Assembly: GCF_004570325.1 (NCBI RefSeq) | Contig: NZ_SPQO01000009.1 | Coordinates: forward strand, 1 to 64,000 | Length of the DNA: 64,000 nt | Origin: Mycobacterium sp. PS03-16 | Lineage (GTDB): Bacteria; Actinomycetota; Actinomycetes; Mycobacteriales; Mycobacteriaceae | Reading direction: 5' to 3' | Shown here: piece after piece, positions 26,078-34,339 of the stretch | How positions within the stretch are numbered: position 1 is the first letter of the stretch | How the letters are laid out: the number at the start of each line of letters is the position of its first letter | The notes under the pieces: generated by a model | Databases searched by the model: none | What the model was told of the DNA's origin: nothing | What the model saw: only the letters and a program-made list of their open reading frames with translations | Translations under genes and position numbers: made by a program

Positions 26078-26958
26078 ACGAGACTCCTTGTCCGCACGGT
26101 GAACAGACCCTGCGGGCGGGCCTGCAGGAAGATCACGATGATCACGAACACGATCACCTTGGCCAGCGATGCGGTGGTGCTGTATTCGATGAACGAGTTG
26201 AGGAAGCCCAGCCCGAGCGCGGCGATGACCGTGCCCTTGATCTGGCCGAGCCCGCCGACGACCACCACCAGGAACGCATCGATCAGGAAGCTCTGCCCGG
26301 TGGTGGGGCTGGTCGACCCGATCAGTGTCAGGGCCACCCCGGCCACGGCGGCCAGGCCGGATCCGATGAAGAACGTCGTGATGTCGGTCTTGCGTGAGGA
26401 GATGCCGCTGGTCTCCGCGAGGTCGCGGTTCTGCACCACCGCCCGGATCCGCCGGCCCATCGGGCTGGTCTTGAGCACGGTGGCGAGCACGGCCACGCAC
26501 GCGACGGCCAGCACGAGGATGAAGATGCGGGTCTTGGGCACCACGGCGCCGAAGACCTCCACCCCGCCCGAGAGCCACGACGGGGCAACGACGTTGACCG
26601 CCGGGGCGCCGAAGATGTCGCGGGCGATCTGCTGCAGGACGAGTCCGACACCGAAGGTGACCAGCAGCGTGTCCAGCGGGCGGTGATACATCCGCTGGAT
26701 CAGCGTCACCTCGAGCAGGGCACCCATCGCGCCGCCGACGAGGAAGCCCACGGCCAGCGAGATCAACAGGGACGCACCGGCGCTCGACACGATCTGCTGG
26801 ATCACATAGGCGGTGTAGCACCCGGTCATGATGAACTCGCCGTGGGCCATGTTGATGACCCCCATCTGACCGAAGGTCAGCGAGAGTCCGAGTGCGGCCA
26901 GCAACAGGATCGAGCCGAGGCTCAATCCCGTTGCCAGCTGCCCGATCAGGACATCCAT
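26074..26958 (-). CDS. urtB: Urea ABC transporter permease UrtB
   Basis: LivH-type permease, 294 aa, eight hydrophobic segments. Starts with GLSLGSILLLAALGLSLTFGQMGVINMAHGEFIM, the classical LivH/UrtB N-terminus, and contains the coupling loop VVQNRDLAETSGISSRKTDITTFFIGSGLA. The ATG at 26958 is 11 bp after the urtA stop. Pairs with UrtC to form the channel. Confidence 0.93.
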   Translation of the reverse strand: MDVLIGQLATGLSLGSILLLAALGLSLTFGQMGVINMAHGEFIMTGCYTAYVIQQIVSSAGASLLISLAVGFLVGGAMGALLEVTLIQRMYHRPLDTLLVTFGVGLVLQQIARDIFGAPAVNVVAPSWLSGGVEVFGAVVPKTRIFILVLAVACVAVLATVLKTSPMGRRIRAVVQNRDLAETSGISSRKTDITTFFIGSGLAAVAGVALTLIGSTSPTTGQSFLIDAFLVVVVGGLGQIKGTVIAALGLGFLNSFIEYSTTASLAKVIVFVIIVIFLQARPQGLFTVRTRSLV

Positions 26959-26969
26959 GCGCTATCGGC

Positions 26970-28235
26970 TCAGCTCGAGAGACCGGCGGCCCACGGGTAG
27001 GACTTGAGGTACGGATCCGGCTCGATCGGTCCGGGGGACTCCCAGATGGTGTAGATCAGACCGTCGGGGCGGATCTCACCGATGCGGGCGGTCTTGGTGA
27101 TGTGGTGGTTCTCCCCGTCGATGGTGACCAGGCCTTCCGGCGCGTCGAAGGTGACGCCGCCCGCGTTGTCCTGAATCGCGTTGACCTCGAACGACTTCGC
27201 CTTCTCGACCGTGTTCTTCCACAGGTAGACCGACACGTAGGCGGCTTCCATCGGATCCGAGGTGGGCTTGTTGGCGCCGTAGGCCTTCTTGTAGGCCGCG
27301 ACGAACGCGTTGTTCACCGGGGTGTCGATGGTCTGGTAGTAGTTCCACGCGGTGAGCTGGCCGGTGATGTTCTGCACGCCGATGCCGCCGACCTCTTCCT
27401 CGGCGATCGACACCGAGACGACCGGCATGTCCTGCGCCGTCAGGCCGACGTTGCGGTACTCCCGGAAGAACGCCACGTTGGAATCGCCGTTGAGGGTGTT
27501 GAACACGGCGTCGGCGTCCGCGCTGCGCACCTTGTTGACGATGGTCGAGAAGTCCGTCGATCCCAGCGGCGTGTAATCCTCGCCCTTGATCTCGATGCCG
27601 TTGGCCTGGGCGTAGGCCTTGATGATCCGGTTCGCCGTCTGGGGGAACACGTAGTCGCTGCCCACGAGGTACAGCGACTTCACGCCGCGCTCCTTGAGGT
27701 AGTCCAGGGCGGGCACGATCTGCTGGTTGGTGGTGGCGCCGGTGTAGAAGATGTTCTTCGACGCCTCCAGGCCCTCGTACTGAACGGGGTAGTACAGCAG
27801 GGAGTTGGCGCTCTCGAACACGGGCAGCATCGCCTTGCGGCTCGACGACGTCCAGCCGCCGAACACCGCGGCGACGCAGTCACTGCTGATCAACTTCTCG
27901 GCCTTCTCCGCGAACACCGTCGGCTCCGACGCGCCGTCCTCGCCGATCAGCTGGATCTGCTTGCCCATCACGCCGCCGGCGCCGTTGATCTCGTCGACGG
28001 CGAGTTTGATCGCATCGCGGACGGTGACCTCGGAGATCGCCATCGTGCCCGACAGCGAGTTGAGCGAGCCCACCTTGATGGTGGGGCCGGACGTGTCCAC
28101 GCAGGATTCGGCGTTTGCCGCCTCGGTGTCGCCGGCACGGGAGCCGCAGCCGGAGAGGACCAGGCCCGCGGTGAGCAGGACGCTGGTGGTGGCCAGGGCC
28201 GACTTCTTGAGCGCAAGGCGCCGAGGTGGTCGCAT
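26970..28235 (-). CDS. urtA: Urea ABC transporter substrate-binding lipoprotein UrtA
   Basis: Periplasmic binding protein of the branched-chain amino acid/amide family, 421 aa. Basic N-terminus, hydrophobic segment and lipobox VLSGC with the lipidated Cys at residue 30. The mature protein begins [17 protein letters not shown] and contains [18 protein letters not shown] and [14 protein letters not shown], wording typical of UrtA rather than LivJ. First gene of urtABCDE. No urease genes are in the window, so urea hydrolysis must be encoded elsewhere. Nitrogen control is expected by family knowledge, but I did not find a convincing GlnR box upstream. Confidence 0.93.
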   Translation of the reverse strand: MRPPRRLALKKSALATTSVLLTAGLVLSGCGSRAGDTEAANAESCVDTSGPTIKVGSLNSLSGTMAISEVTVRDAIKLAVDEINGAGGVMGKQIQLIGEDGASEPTVFAEKAEKLISSDCVAAVFGGWTSSSRKAMLPVFESANSLLYYPVQYEGLEASKNIFYTGATTNQQIVPALDYLKERGVKSLYLVGSDYVFPQTANRIIKAYAQANGIEIKGEDYTPLGSTDFSTIVNKVRSADADAVFNTLNGDSNVAFFREYRNVGLTAQDMPVVSVSIAEEEVGGIGVQNITGQLTAWNYYQTIDTPVNNAFVAAYKKAYGANKPTSDPMEAAYVSVYLWKNTVEKAKSFEVNAIQDNAGGVTFDAPEGLVTIDGENHHITKTARIGEIRPDGLIYTIWESPGPIEPDPYLKSYPWAAGLSS

Positions 28236-28482
28236 GAAGAGCCTTTCGTCATGTCGGCAGCGCGATCTCGCCGTAGCCCCCGGCCGTCGTCACCGCAGAT
28301 GTGAAGGCACCCGGAGGGTGTCGTTTCGGGACGTTAGAGCGCCCGTGTTTCTCGGAAATGTCTGTATGTGACGAACTGATTAACCTGTTGCTGGCCCACG
28401 ATTGGTTTGCCGTTCAGGTCGCCGTGCGGTCACGGCCGATCGGGCGGGTAACGCGCCGATGGCATCCGCCGATGGGAAGAAC
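28236..28482. other. Divergent intergenic region urtA / MmpS-like gene
   Basis: A 247-bp gap holding the promoters of the urt operon and of the secreted-protein gene. It is locally AT-richer between 28340 and 28410. TTTCTCGGAAATGTC at about 28350 and an ATTAACC segment near 28379 were examined as nitrogen-regulator half-sites, but spacing does not fit the known GlnR pattern. No ORF with a ribosome site is seen. Confidence 0.5.
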
Positions 28483-28905
28483 ATGCGAGTGACGGACATG
28501 CGAACAGTGACGAGCAGGGCCGGAGCCGCGGCGATGCTGGTGGCCGTGGCGATGGCGGGCAGTCAGGCGGCGGCGACGGCGCAACCCGCGCCGCACAAGG
28601 TCACCTACACCATCACCACGACCAGCGACCTCACCGCGAACATCTACTACGTCAACGCCGACCCGCCGAGCCAGGCCGAGGCGAACTCGCCGGCCTACAT
28701 GCCCGCGGCGCGGGTGATGGTGGGGCCGGCGGCGCCGTGGACCTTCGAGACCACGCTCAACGACCCGACCCAGTGGGCGTTCGTCAGCGCCAGCGGTGGT
28801 CTGCGGGTCAATCCCGAGTTCCGTTGCGAGATCGCCGTCGACGGCCAGGTCGTCATGTCGCAGCAGGGGGGCAGCGGGGTGCAGTGCTCATTGCGGCCCT
28901 GGTGA
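28483..28905 (+). CDS. Secreted MmpS-like protein
   Basis: Exported protein, 140 aa. The first 30 residues form a signal peptide (TVTSRAGAAAMLVAVAMAGSQAAATAQ) with a plausible AxA cleavage site. The mature part is one beta-rich domain (KVTYTITTTSDLTANIYYVN, APWTFETTLNDPTQWAFVSASGG, FRCEIAVDGQVVMSQQGGSGVQCSL) resembling the soluble domain of MmpS proteins, with two Cys that may pair outside the cell. No MmpL is adjacent. ATG at 28483 follows GGGAAG; ATG at 28498 is the alternative. Role unknown. Confidence 0.75.
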   Translation: MRVTDMRTVTSRAGAAAMLVAVAMAGSQAAATAQPAPHKVTYTITTTSDLTANIYYVNADPPSQAEANSPAYMPAARVMVGPAAPWTFETTLNDPTQWAFVSASGGLRVNPEFRCEIAVDGQVVMSQQGGSGVQCSLRPW

Positions 28906-29019
28906 CCCGGGCGGGCCGCAACGGGCGTACAGTCATAGGTGGACCGTTCGCGTAACGGCGCTCCCGAGGCCGAGATCAGTGCCTCCACTCAGGACTTCCA
29001 GTTAAGGAACTTCACACAC

Positions 29020-29139
29020 ATGCAGCATGACAATTTGTTCTCCCACCCCGCCGTGAGCGAGCCGGTGTCGCCGGCCCAGTCGTCCGCGCCGGTGCAGAAC
29101 CCGGAATTCTCCGACGCACCCAAATCGGAACGTCGCTGA
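29020..29139 (+). CDS. Small hypothetical protein, 39 aa
   Basis: Short ORF beginning at an ATG with AAGGA upstream at 29004. The product is polar and Ser/Pro/Glu-rich (HPAVSEPVSPAQSSAPVQ) and probably disordered. It is followed 27 bp later by a perfect terminator hairpin, and TACAGT at 28928 could be its -10. The promoter, ribosome site and terminator arrangement argues for a real transcript, but the region could instead be a small RNA. I recognise no homologue. Confidence 0.45.
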   Translation: MQHDNLFSHPAVSEPVSPAQSSAPVQNPEFSDAPKSERR

Positions 29140-29166
29140 TTTTTCCAACGCCGATTGACGGCAAAA

Positions 29167-29197
29167 AAGTGGGCCGGCATCAGATGCCGGCCCACTT
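29167..29197. terminator. Bidirectional intrinsic terminator
   Basis: Perfect 14-bp stem AAGTGGGCCGGCAT with loop CAG and its exact complement, flanked by six A on the left and TCTTTCT on the right. It separates the small ORF at 29020 from convergent cspA and can end transcription from both sides. This is the strongest terminator in the window. Confidence 0.9.
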
Positions 29198-29212
29198 CTT
29201 TCTCGAAGTCTG

Positions 29213-29416
29213 TTAGATGACAGTCACTGCGGTGGCCTGCGGCCCCTTCGCACCCTGACCGATCTGGAACTCGACTCGCTGATTCTCCTCGAGCGTGCGG
29301 AATCCGCCGCCCTGGATCTCGGAGTAGTGGACGAAGACGTCATCAGCGCCGCCGTCGGGAGCGATGAAGCCGAAGCCCTTCTCGCTGTTGAACCATTTCA
29401 CGGTTCCCTGTGCCAT
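29213..29416 (-). CDS. cspA: Cold shock protein CspA
   Basis: Single OB-fold nucleic-acid chaperone, 67 aa. RNP1 GFGFIAP and RNP2 VFVHYSEI are intact, preceded by [14 protein letters not shown]. The ATG at 29416 with GGAAAG upstream gives the standard length; the longer frame starting at 29458 adds a non-family leader and is rejected. About 70 nt of 5' region precede the radical SAM gene's side, enough for a regulatory leader as in other csp genes. Ends at the bidirectional terminator. Confidence 0.95.
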   Translation of the reverse strand: MAQGTVKWFNSEKGFGFIAPDGGADDVFVHYSEIQGGGFRTLEENQRVEFQIGQGAKGPQATAVTVI

Positions 29417-29528
29417 ATGTGTTTCTTTCCATTCATTCCTGCGAAATGCGAAAAGCATTCCGGGCTGAGGCTAGCACGCGGCCTCAATGATCGGAGAATC
29501 CGCGGAGCGCGGGCCCTTGACAGCCGCC

Positions 29529-29544
29529 TCGAACGTGAGTTCGA
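29529..29544 (+). promoter_or_regulatory. LexA SOS box TCGAAC-N4-GTTCGA
   Basis: Exact match to the mycobacterial SOS box (TCGAAC, four bases, GTTCGA), ending 8 bases before the ATG of the radical SAM gene. TTGACA at 29517-29522 is a good -35, and the box covers the spacer and the -10 position (TCGAAT at 29541), so LexA binding should block initiation. Confidence 0.9.
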
Positions 29545-29552
29545 ATGGAGGT

Positions 29553-30578
29553 ATGCGGTGGCAGGGCCAGGGAGTCGAGGTGGACGACGGTGCGCTGCCC
29601 GGGTTGCAGCGCCTCGGCTTCGTCCGCAGTGTGCGCACCCCGCAGTTCGAGGGCATGACCTTCCACGAGGTGCTGTGCAAGTCCGCGCTCAACAAGGTGC
29701 CGAACGCGTCCATGCTGCCGTTCCAGTTCACCGTCAACGGGTATCGCGGCTGCTCGCATGCCTGCCGCTACTGCTTCGCCCGGCCCACCCACGAGTACCT
29801 GGACTTCGACGTGGGAACCGATTTCGACACCCAGGTGGTGGTCAAGACCAATGTGGTCGAGGTGCTGCGGCGGGAACTGCGCCGGCCGTCGTGGGGCCGG
29901 GACACCGTCGCGCTGGGCACCAACACCGATCCCTACCAGCGCGCCGAGGGCCGGTACGCGCTGATGCCGGGAATCGTTGCGGCCCTTGCCGAAGCGCACA
30001 CCCCGTTCTCGATCCTCACCAAGGGCACCCTGCTGCGCCGGGATCTGCCGCTGATCGCCGATGCGGCGCAACGGGTTCCGGTCAGCGTTGCGATCTCGCT
30101 CGCGGTGGGGGATGCGGAGCTGCACCGGGACGTCGAGCCCGGCACCCCCACGCCGCAGGCACGGTTGGGGCTGATCGCCGCGATCCGTGACGCGGGGCTG
30201 GACTGCCACGTGATGGTGGCGCCGGTGCTGCCGCATCTGACCGATTCGGTCGAGCACCTCGACTGCCTGCTGGGGCAGATCGCCGAGGCGGGTGCCGGCA
30301 GTGCGACGGTGTTCGGTCTGCACCTGCGCGGCGCCACCCGGGGCTGGTTCATGCAGTGGTTGGCGCGGGCGCATCCGCAACTGGTGGGGCGGTATGAGGC
30401 GCTCTACCGGCGCAGCGCATACCTTCCGGCGGACTACCGCGACATGCTGCGCGCCCGGGCGGCGCCTCTGCTGGCCAAACACCGCCTGGTGGCTCAGCGG
30501 CGCACGACCCGTGCCGACGGACCCGCACCGGTGCCCGCGATGGTCGCGGCGGCACCGGCGCAGGCCACGCTGTTCTGA
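29553..30578 (+). CDS. Rv2578c-family radical SAM protein, SOS-controlled
   Basis: Radical SAM enzyme, 341 aa. The 4Fe-4S motif CSHACRYC places Cys at residues 67, 71 and 74, followed by FARPTHEYLDFDVGTDFDTQVVVK, the wording of the SplB-like Rv2578c family. The fold is related to spore photoproduct lyase, but no photoproduct-repair role is established for this family. ATG at 29553 follows GGAGG directly and gives the size of the M. tuberculosis orthologue. A perfect LexA box immediately upstream predicts DNA-damage induction and suggests a role in nucleic-acid repair or modification. Convergent with the acyl-CoA dehydrogenase unit. Confidence 0.92.
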   Translation: MRWQGQGVEVDDGALPGLQRLGFVRSVRTPQFEGMTFHEVLCKSALNKVPNASMLPFQFTVNGYRGCSHACRYCFARPTHEYLDFDVGTDFDTQVVVKTNVVEVLRRELRRPSWGRDTVALGTNTDPYQRAEGRYALMPGIVAALAEAHTPFSILTKGTLLRRDLPLIADAAQRVPVSVAISLAVGDAELHRDVEPGTPTPQARLGLIAAIRDAGLDCHVMVAPVLPHLTDSVEHLDCLLGQIAEAGAGSATVFGLHLRGATRGWFMQWLARAHPQLVGRYEALYRRSAYLPADYRDMLRARAAPLLAKHRLVAQRRTTRADGPAPVPAMVAAAPAQATLF

Positions 30579-30588
30579 CCCCGGCGCC

Positions 30589-31860
30589 TCAGCTGCTCTT
30601 GTTCTGCTTGACCTGGTTGAACGGCACGCCACGGTCGGCGGCGTATTCCCGCGGGAAGCCGAGCACCCGCTCGCCGATGACGTTGCGGGCCACCTCGGTG
30701 GTGCCGCCGCCCAGCGAGGCGGTCTGGCGCGACAGGAACCGGTCGCCGTAGCGGATCGACCCGTCGCCGGTGTCGACCACCCCGGCACTGCCGGATATCG
30801 CGATGGCCGTATCGATTTCGAGCTGGATGGTCTCCGCGTGCGAGATCCGGATGATCGATCCGGCCGCCGGGGGCAGGGACCCGTCCTGCACGCCGTGATA
30901 GACGTGGTCGATCAGGCATTCCTGCGCCGCCCGATGGACCAGGGCGCGGCCCGCCAACTGCTGGGCGTGCGGATCGTCGGTCAGGCCGACGGCGTCGAGC
31001 AGCGCGACGTAGTCGACAGGTTGATCGGTGTCGCCCTCCGGGCCCGAGCCGCTGGCGAATTCGGAGCCGCCGCCGACGGCCCGGCGTTCGTGGTAGAGCT
31101 GGCGTGAGGCCACCTCCCACCCCTTGTTGACCTCGCCGACCACCGCCGCGTCGTCGAGTTCCAGGTCGTCGAAGAACTCCTCGCAGAATTCGTTGCCGCC
31201 GTCGACCTGTTTGATGCGGCGCATCGTGATCCCCGGGGCGTTCAACGGCACCAGGAACATCGTCAGGCCCTCGTGTTTGGGCACGTCCCAGTCGGTGCGC
31301 GCCAGCAGCAGCCCGTAGTCCGCGGCGAACGCACTGGTGCTCCAGGTCTTGGCGCCGTTGATCACCCACTTGTCGCCGCGTCGGTCGGCCCGGGTGAGCA
31401 CGCCGGCCAGGTCGGATCCGCCGCTGGGTTCGGACAGCAACTGGACCAGGACCTCGTCACCGCGGATCGCGCCGCCGATGTGTTGGCGCTTCTGCTCGTC
31501 GCTGCCCATGTCGAGGATGGTGGCCGCGCAGATCGTGAACGTCGGGGTGTTGAGGATGATCGGCAGCTCGTAGCCGCGGGACTCGTTGTCGAAGGCGCGC
31601 TGGTACTGGATGGGCAGCCCCAGCCCGCCGTACTCCCGCGGGAAGCAGATGCCCGCGAAGCCGCCCTCGTACAGCATGCGTTGCAGTTCGCGGGCACGCA
31701 GCCACGGCGCTTCCTCACCGCGGTCGGCGTCGGGCAGGTTGCGCTGATCGACGCGAGGCATGTTCTCCGCGAGCCAGCTTCGGGCCCGGGCGGCGAATTC
31801 GGCCACCGACTCGCCGTCTCCGGCGGAGGTTCGCGCACCGCGGGTCGATGTCTCCGTCAT
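30589..31860 (-). CDS. Acyl-CoA dehydrogenase family protein
   Basis: FAD-dependent acyl-CoA dehydrogenase, 423 aa. Signatures: QLLSEPSGGSDLAGVLTRA, VINGAKTWSTSAFAADYGLLLAR and the C-terminal LGGGTTEVARNVIGERVLGFPRE. The ATG at 31860 overlaps the stop of the preceding ACAD (ATGA), as expected for heterodimeric FadE pairs that form alpha2beta2 enzymes in mycobacterial sterol and cyclic-acyl catabolism. Last gene of the amidohydrolase-ACAD-ACAD unit. Substrate unknown. Confidence 0.88.
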   Translation of the reverse strand: MTETSTRGARTSAGDGESVAEFAARARSWLAENMPRVDQRNLPDADRGEEAPWLRARELQRMLYEGGFAGICFPREYGGLGLPIQYQRAFDNESRGYELPIILNTPTFTICAATILDMGSDEQKRQHIGGAIRGDEVLVQLLSEPSGGSDLAGVLTRADRRGDKWVINGAKTWSTSAFAADYGLLLARTDWDVPKHEGLTMFLVPLNAPGITMRRIKQVDGGNEFCEEFFDDLELDDAAVVGEVNKGWEVASRQLYHERRAVGGGSEFASGSGPEGDTDQPVDYVALLDAVGLTDDPHAQQLAGRALVHRAAQECLIDHVYHGVQDGSLPPAAGSIIRISHAETIQLEIDTAIAISGSAGVVDTGDGSIRYGDRFLSRQTASLGGGTTEVARNVIGERVLGFPREYAADRGVPFNQVKQNKSS

Positions 31861-32996
31861 GCCGTTTCCAGCTCCTTGGTCAGCGCGTAGACGCGCACGT
31901 TGTGGTCCTCGGGGGTGCCGAACATCGAGCGGTACAGCGTGACCCGGCGCAGATACAGGTGCAGGTCGTGCTCCCACGTCACACCGATGCCGCCGTGCAG
32001 CTGGACACAGTGCTGGACCATGGCGGGGGCGTACTCGCCGACGTAGGACTTCGCGACGCCGACCGCGAACTCCGCGTCGTCGGTGCGCTCGGCCACCGCC
32101 GCGACGGCCGCCCGGGTGGTGGCCCGGCACCCCTCGAGCCAGATCTTCAGGTCGGCGAAGCGGTGCTTGAGCGCCTGGTAGGAGACCAGCGGCCGGCCGA
32201 ATGAATGCCTGTCGAACGCCCACTGCACGGTCATGTCCATCACGGTGCCGAGGATCCCGACGGTCTCTGCGCACTGCAGAACCTGGGCGATCTGGCTCTG
32301 CCGTGCGATGAGTGCCGCGGTCTGCGACGGTGATCCGACGGCAGCGGACGCGTCGACCTCCACACCGTCGAACCGGACGTGGGCGTAGGTCTTGACCAGG
32401 TCGACCGACCGTTGCGCGGCGACGGTCACTCCGGCGGCGTCGGTCGGCACGACGAACTGCCGCAGGTCACCGTCACATGTCGCCGACACGAGCAGCGCGG
32501 CACTCTGTGCGCCGGCCTCCACCCGATCGGCGGCGCCGTCGAGCCGGAAACCCGAACCGGTCGGGGTGGCGGTCACGCCGGGCTCCAGCGGTGACCAGTG
32601 GTGGCCAGGCTGGTACACCGCCCAGGAGGCCACCGACTCGCCCGAGATCAGGGACTCGATGAGGCCGGCGTGGCGCTCGGGTTCGTCGGCGTCGACAAGC
32701 CCGGCCAGCACTGTGCTCACCGGATGCAGCGGGCCCGGGGCGACGGTGCGGCCGATCTGTTCGGCGATCAGTGCCAGGTCGGCGACGCCGTTGCCGGACA
32801 CGCTGCCGCCGCCGAGTTCCTCGGGCACCAGTAGGCTCGCCCACCCCAGCTCGGCGGCGCGCTGCCACCAGGCCGGTTCGAACGAGGTTCCGGCCGCGTG
32901 CAGTTCGCGGACCTTCGCCAGCGATGCCTCCTTCTCGAGGAATGCCTGTGCGGTGGAGGCGAACAGCAGGCTCTCTGGGGAGGCGACCTCGGTCAT
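31857..32996 (-). CDS. Acyl-CoA dehydrogenase family protein (partner subunit)
   Basis: ACAD-fold protein, 379 aa. Features: SLLVPEELGGG, DRHSFGRPLVSYQALKHRFADLKIWLEG and VQLHGGIGVTWEHDLHLYLRR. The FAD/substrate segment SEPxxGSD is degenerate here, typical of the subunit that complements a second ACAD in heteromeric enzymes. The coupled gene downstream supplies the motif this one lacks. Starts 15 bp after the amidohydrolase stop. Confidence 0.88.
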   Translation of the reverse strand: MTEVASPESLLFASTAQAFLEKEASLAKVRELHAAGTSFEPAWWQRAAELGWASLLVPEELGGGSVSGNGVADLALIAEQIGRTVAPGPLHPVSTVLAGLVDADEPERHAGLIESLISGESVASWAVYQPGHHWSPLEPGVTATPTGSGFRLDGAADRVEAGAQSAALLVSATCDGDLRQFVVPTDAAGVTVAAQRSVDLVKTYAHVRFDGVEVDASAAVGSPSQTAALIARQSQIAQVLQCAETVGILGTVMDMTVQWAFDRHSFGRPLVSYQALKHRFADLKIWLEGCRATTRAAVAAVAERTDDAEFAVGVAKSYVGEYAPAMVQHCVQLHGGIGVTWEHDLHLYLRRVTLYRSMFGTPEDHNVRVYALTKELETA

Positions 32997-33011
32997 GGGC
33001 GTCCTTTTCGG

Positions 33012-34241
33012 TCAGGCGATCACGAGCGCGGGAACATCGGGCCGGTGGACCACCCGGTCGGGCACCCGGAACAGGTCGACGAGGTTGCCGCCCATCACCT
33101 TCCGAATCCCGGCATCGTCCAGGCCGTGGGCCTCGAGGTCGTCGATCAAGGTGATCGGATCCGACAGCCCCTCGGGGCTCGGCCAGTCCGAGCCGAAGAT
33201 GACGCGGTCGATGCCGATCAGATCGGCCATCTGCTTGAAGTCGTCCTCCCAGAACGGCGCGACGTACACCCCGCGCGTGAACGCCTCGATGGGGTTCTCC
33301 GGGAACTCCTGCGGCATCTTCTTGTGGACGTCTTCGAACTGGTGGAACAGATAGGGCACCCACGATGCGCCGTTCTCGATGGACAGGATGCGCAGCTCGG
33401 GGTTGCGGGTGAGCGCGCCGTGGCAGACCAGCGCGGCCATGGTGTCCTCGATCGGCCGCTTGCCCATCGCCACCATGCGGAAGGCGGTGGGCCGGAAGGG
33501 CAGGAACTCGTCGGCGGGCTCCCAGTCGTTGAGGTACTGGGCGTAACCGCTGTCGGAGGCGTGCATGCACACCGGGATGCCGGCCTTGACGCAGGCATCC
33601 CAGAACGGGTCGAACTCCGGCAGGCCCAGCGAGCGGGTGCCGCGGTAGCCGGGAACCGGCGCGGGCCGCACCAGCACGGTCTTCGCGCCGCGGGCGAGGC
33701 ACCAGTCGAGTTCTTCGAGGGCCCGGTCGACGACGCTCAGGTTGATCACCGGGGTGGAGAAGATGCGGCCCTCGTAGTCGAACTGCCATGTCTCGTACAT
33801 CCATTGGTTCAGCGCGTGGATGATGTCGAGGATCAGGTCGGGGTCGTCCTTCATGCGTTCCTCGACCAGGCTGGCCAGCGTCGGAAACATGATCGTGTAG
33901 TCCAGGCCGAGGCCGTCGAGCACCTCGAGGCGGGCCTGCGGGTTGCGGAAGGCGGGGATCGCCTTCATCGGCTTGCCCATGACCTCGCGGAAGCTCTTGC
34001 CGCCGCTGCCGTGTTTGAAGTACTCCTCCTGGGCGCCGGGGCGGGCCACGACTTCGAAGGTCGGGTTCGGGATGTAGTCGCTGATGTGGTTGCGCACGAC
34101 GATCTTGGTGCGGCCGTGCACGTCGATGTAGTCGATGACGCCCTTGCGGTGCTCGGGCAGGAATTGGGTGAGCGCCTCTTTGGGCTCGTAGAAGTGATTG
34201 TCCGCGTCGAACACGGGAAAGGTCAGCTCGCGTGACGGCAT
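33012..34241 (-). CDS. Amidohydrolase-2 (ACMSD-like) family protein
   Basis: TIM-barrel metal-dependent hydrolase or decarboxylase, 409 aa. FDADNHFYEP near residue 10 replaces the HxH metal pair with DxNH, a variant seen in the ACMSD-like branch found beside fadE genes in actinobacteria. PVCMHASDSG supplies the central His and FGSDWPSPEG the terminal Asp. ATG follows AGGAGG with 6-nt spacing. First gene of the three-gene unit controlled by the palindrome at 34275. It may hydrolyse a ring or decarboxylate an intermediate before dehydrogenation. Confidence 0.86.
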   Translation of the reverse strand: MPSRELTFPVFDADNHFYEPKEALTQFLPEHRKGVIDYIDVHGRTKIVVRNHISDYIPNPTFEVVARPGAQEEYFKHGSGGKSFREVMGKPMKAIPAFRNPQARLEVLDGLGLDYTIMFPTLASLVEERMKDDPDLILDIIHALNQWMYETWQFDYEGRIFSTPVINLSVVDRALEELDWCLARGAKTVLVRPAPVPGYRGTRSLGLPEFDPFWDACVKAGIPVCMHASDSGYAQYLNDWEPADEFLPFRPTAFRMVAMGKRPIEDTMAALVCHGALTRNPELRILSIENGASWVPYLFHQFEDVHKKMPQEFPENPIEAFTRGVYVAPFWEDDFKQMADLIGIDRVIFGSDWPSPEGLSDPITLIDDLEAHGLDDAGIRKVMGGNLVDLFRVPDRVVHRPDVPALVIA

Positions 34242-34274
34242 ACCGGCCTCCTGGAAACGTGGCTCGCACTAACC

Positions 34275-34289
34275 GGTAATGACATTACC
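34275..34289. promoter_or_regulatory. TetR-type operator GGTAATG-A-CATTACC
   Basis: A perfect 15-bp palindrome 33 bp upstream of the amidohydrolase start. On the minus strand it contains TAATGT, a good mycobacterial -10, so binding would block the promoter. A second, 12/15 match lies upstream of the neighbouring tetR gene at 35001. Confidence 0.7.
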
Positions 34290-34339
34290 ACCCGGACGGC
34301 CTGATCGTGAACGAGTGCCTGTTCGGCGGAAGAAGCTGG

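Noticed and set aside
28340..28400. Possible GlnR box upstream of urtA
   Set aside because: Half-site-like GAAAC and GTCAC segments are present on the minus strand, but spacing does not match the GlnR AC-n9-AC pattern.
29417..29458. Longer CspA with N-terminal leader [10 protein letters not shown]
   Set aside because: The standard 67-aa form begins at MAQGTVKW with its own ribosome site; the leader is not a family feature.
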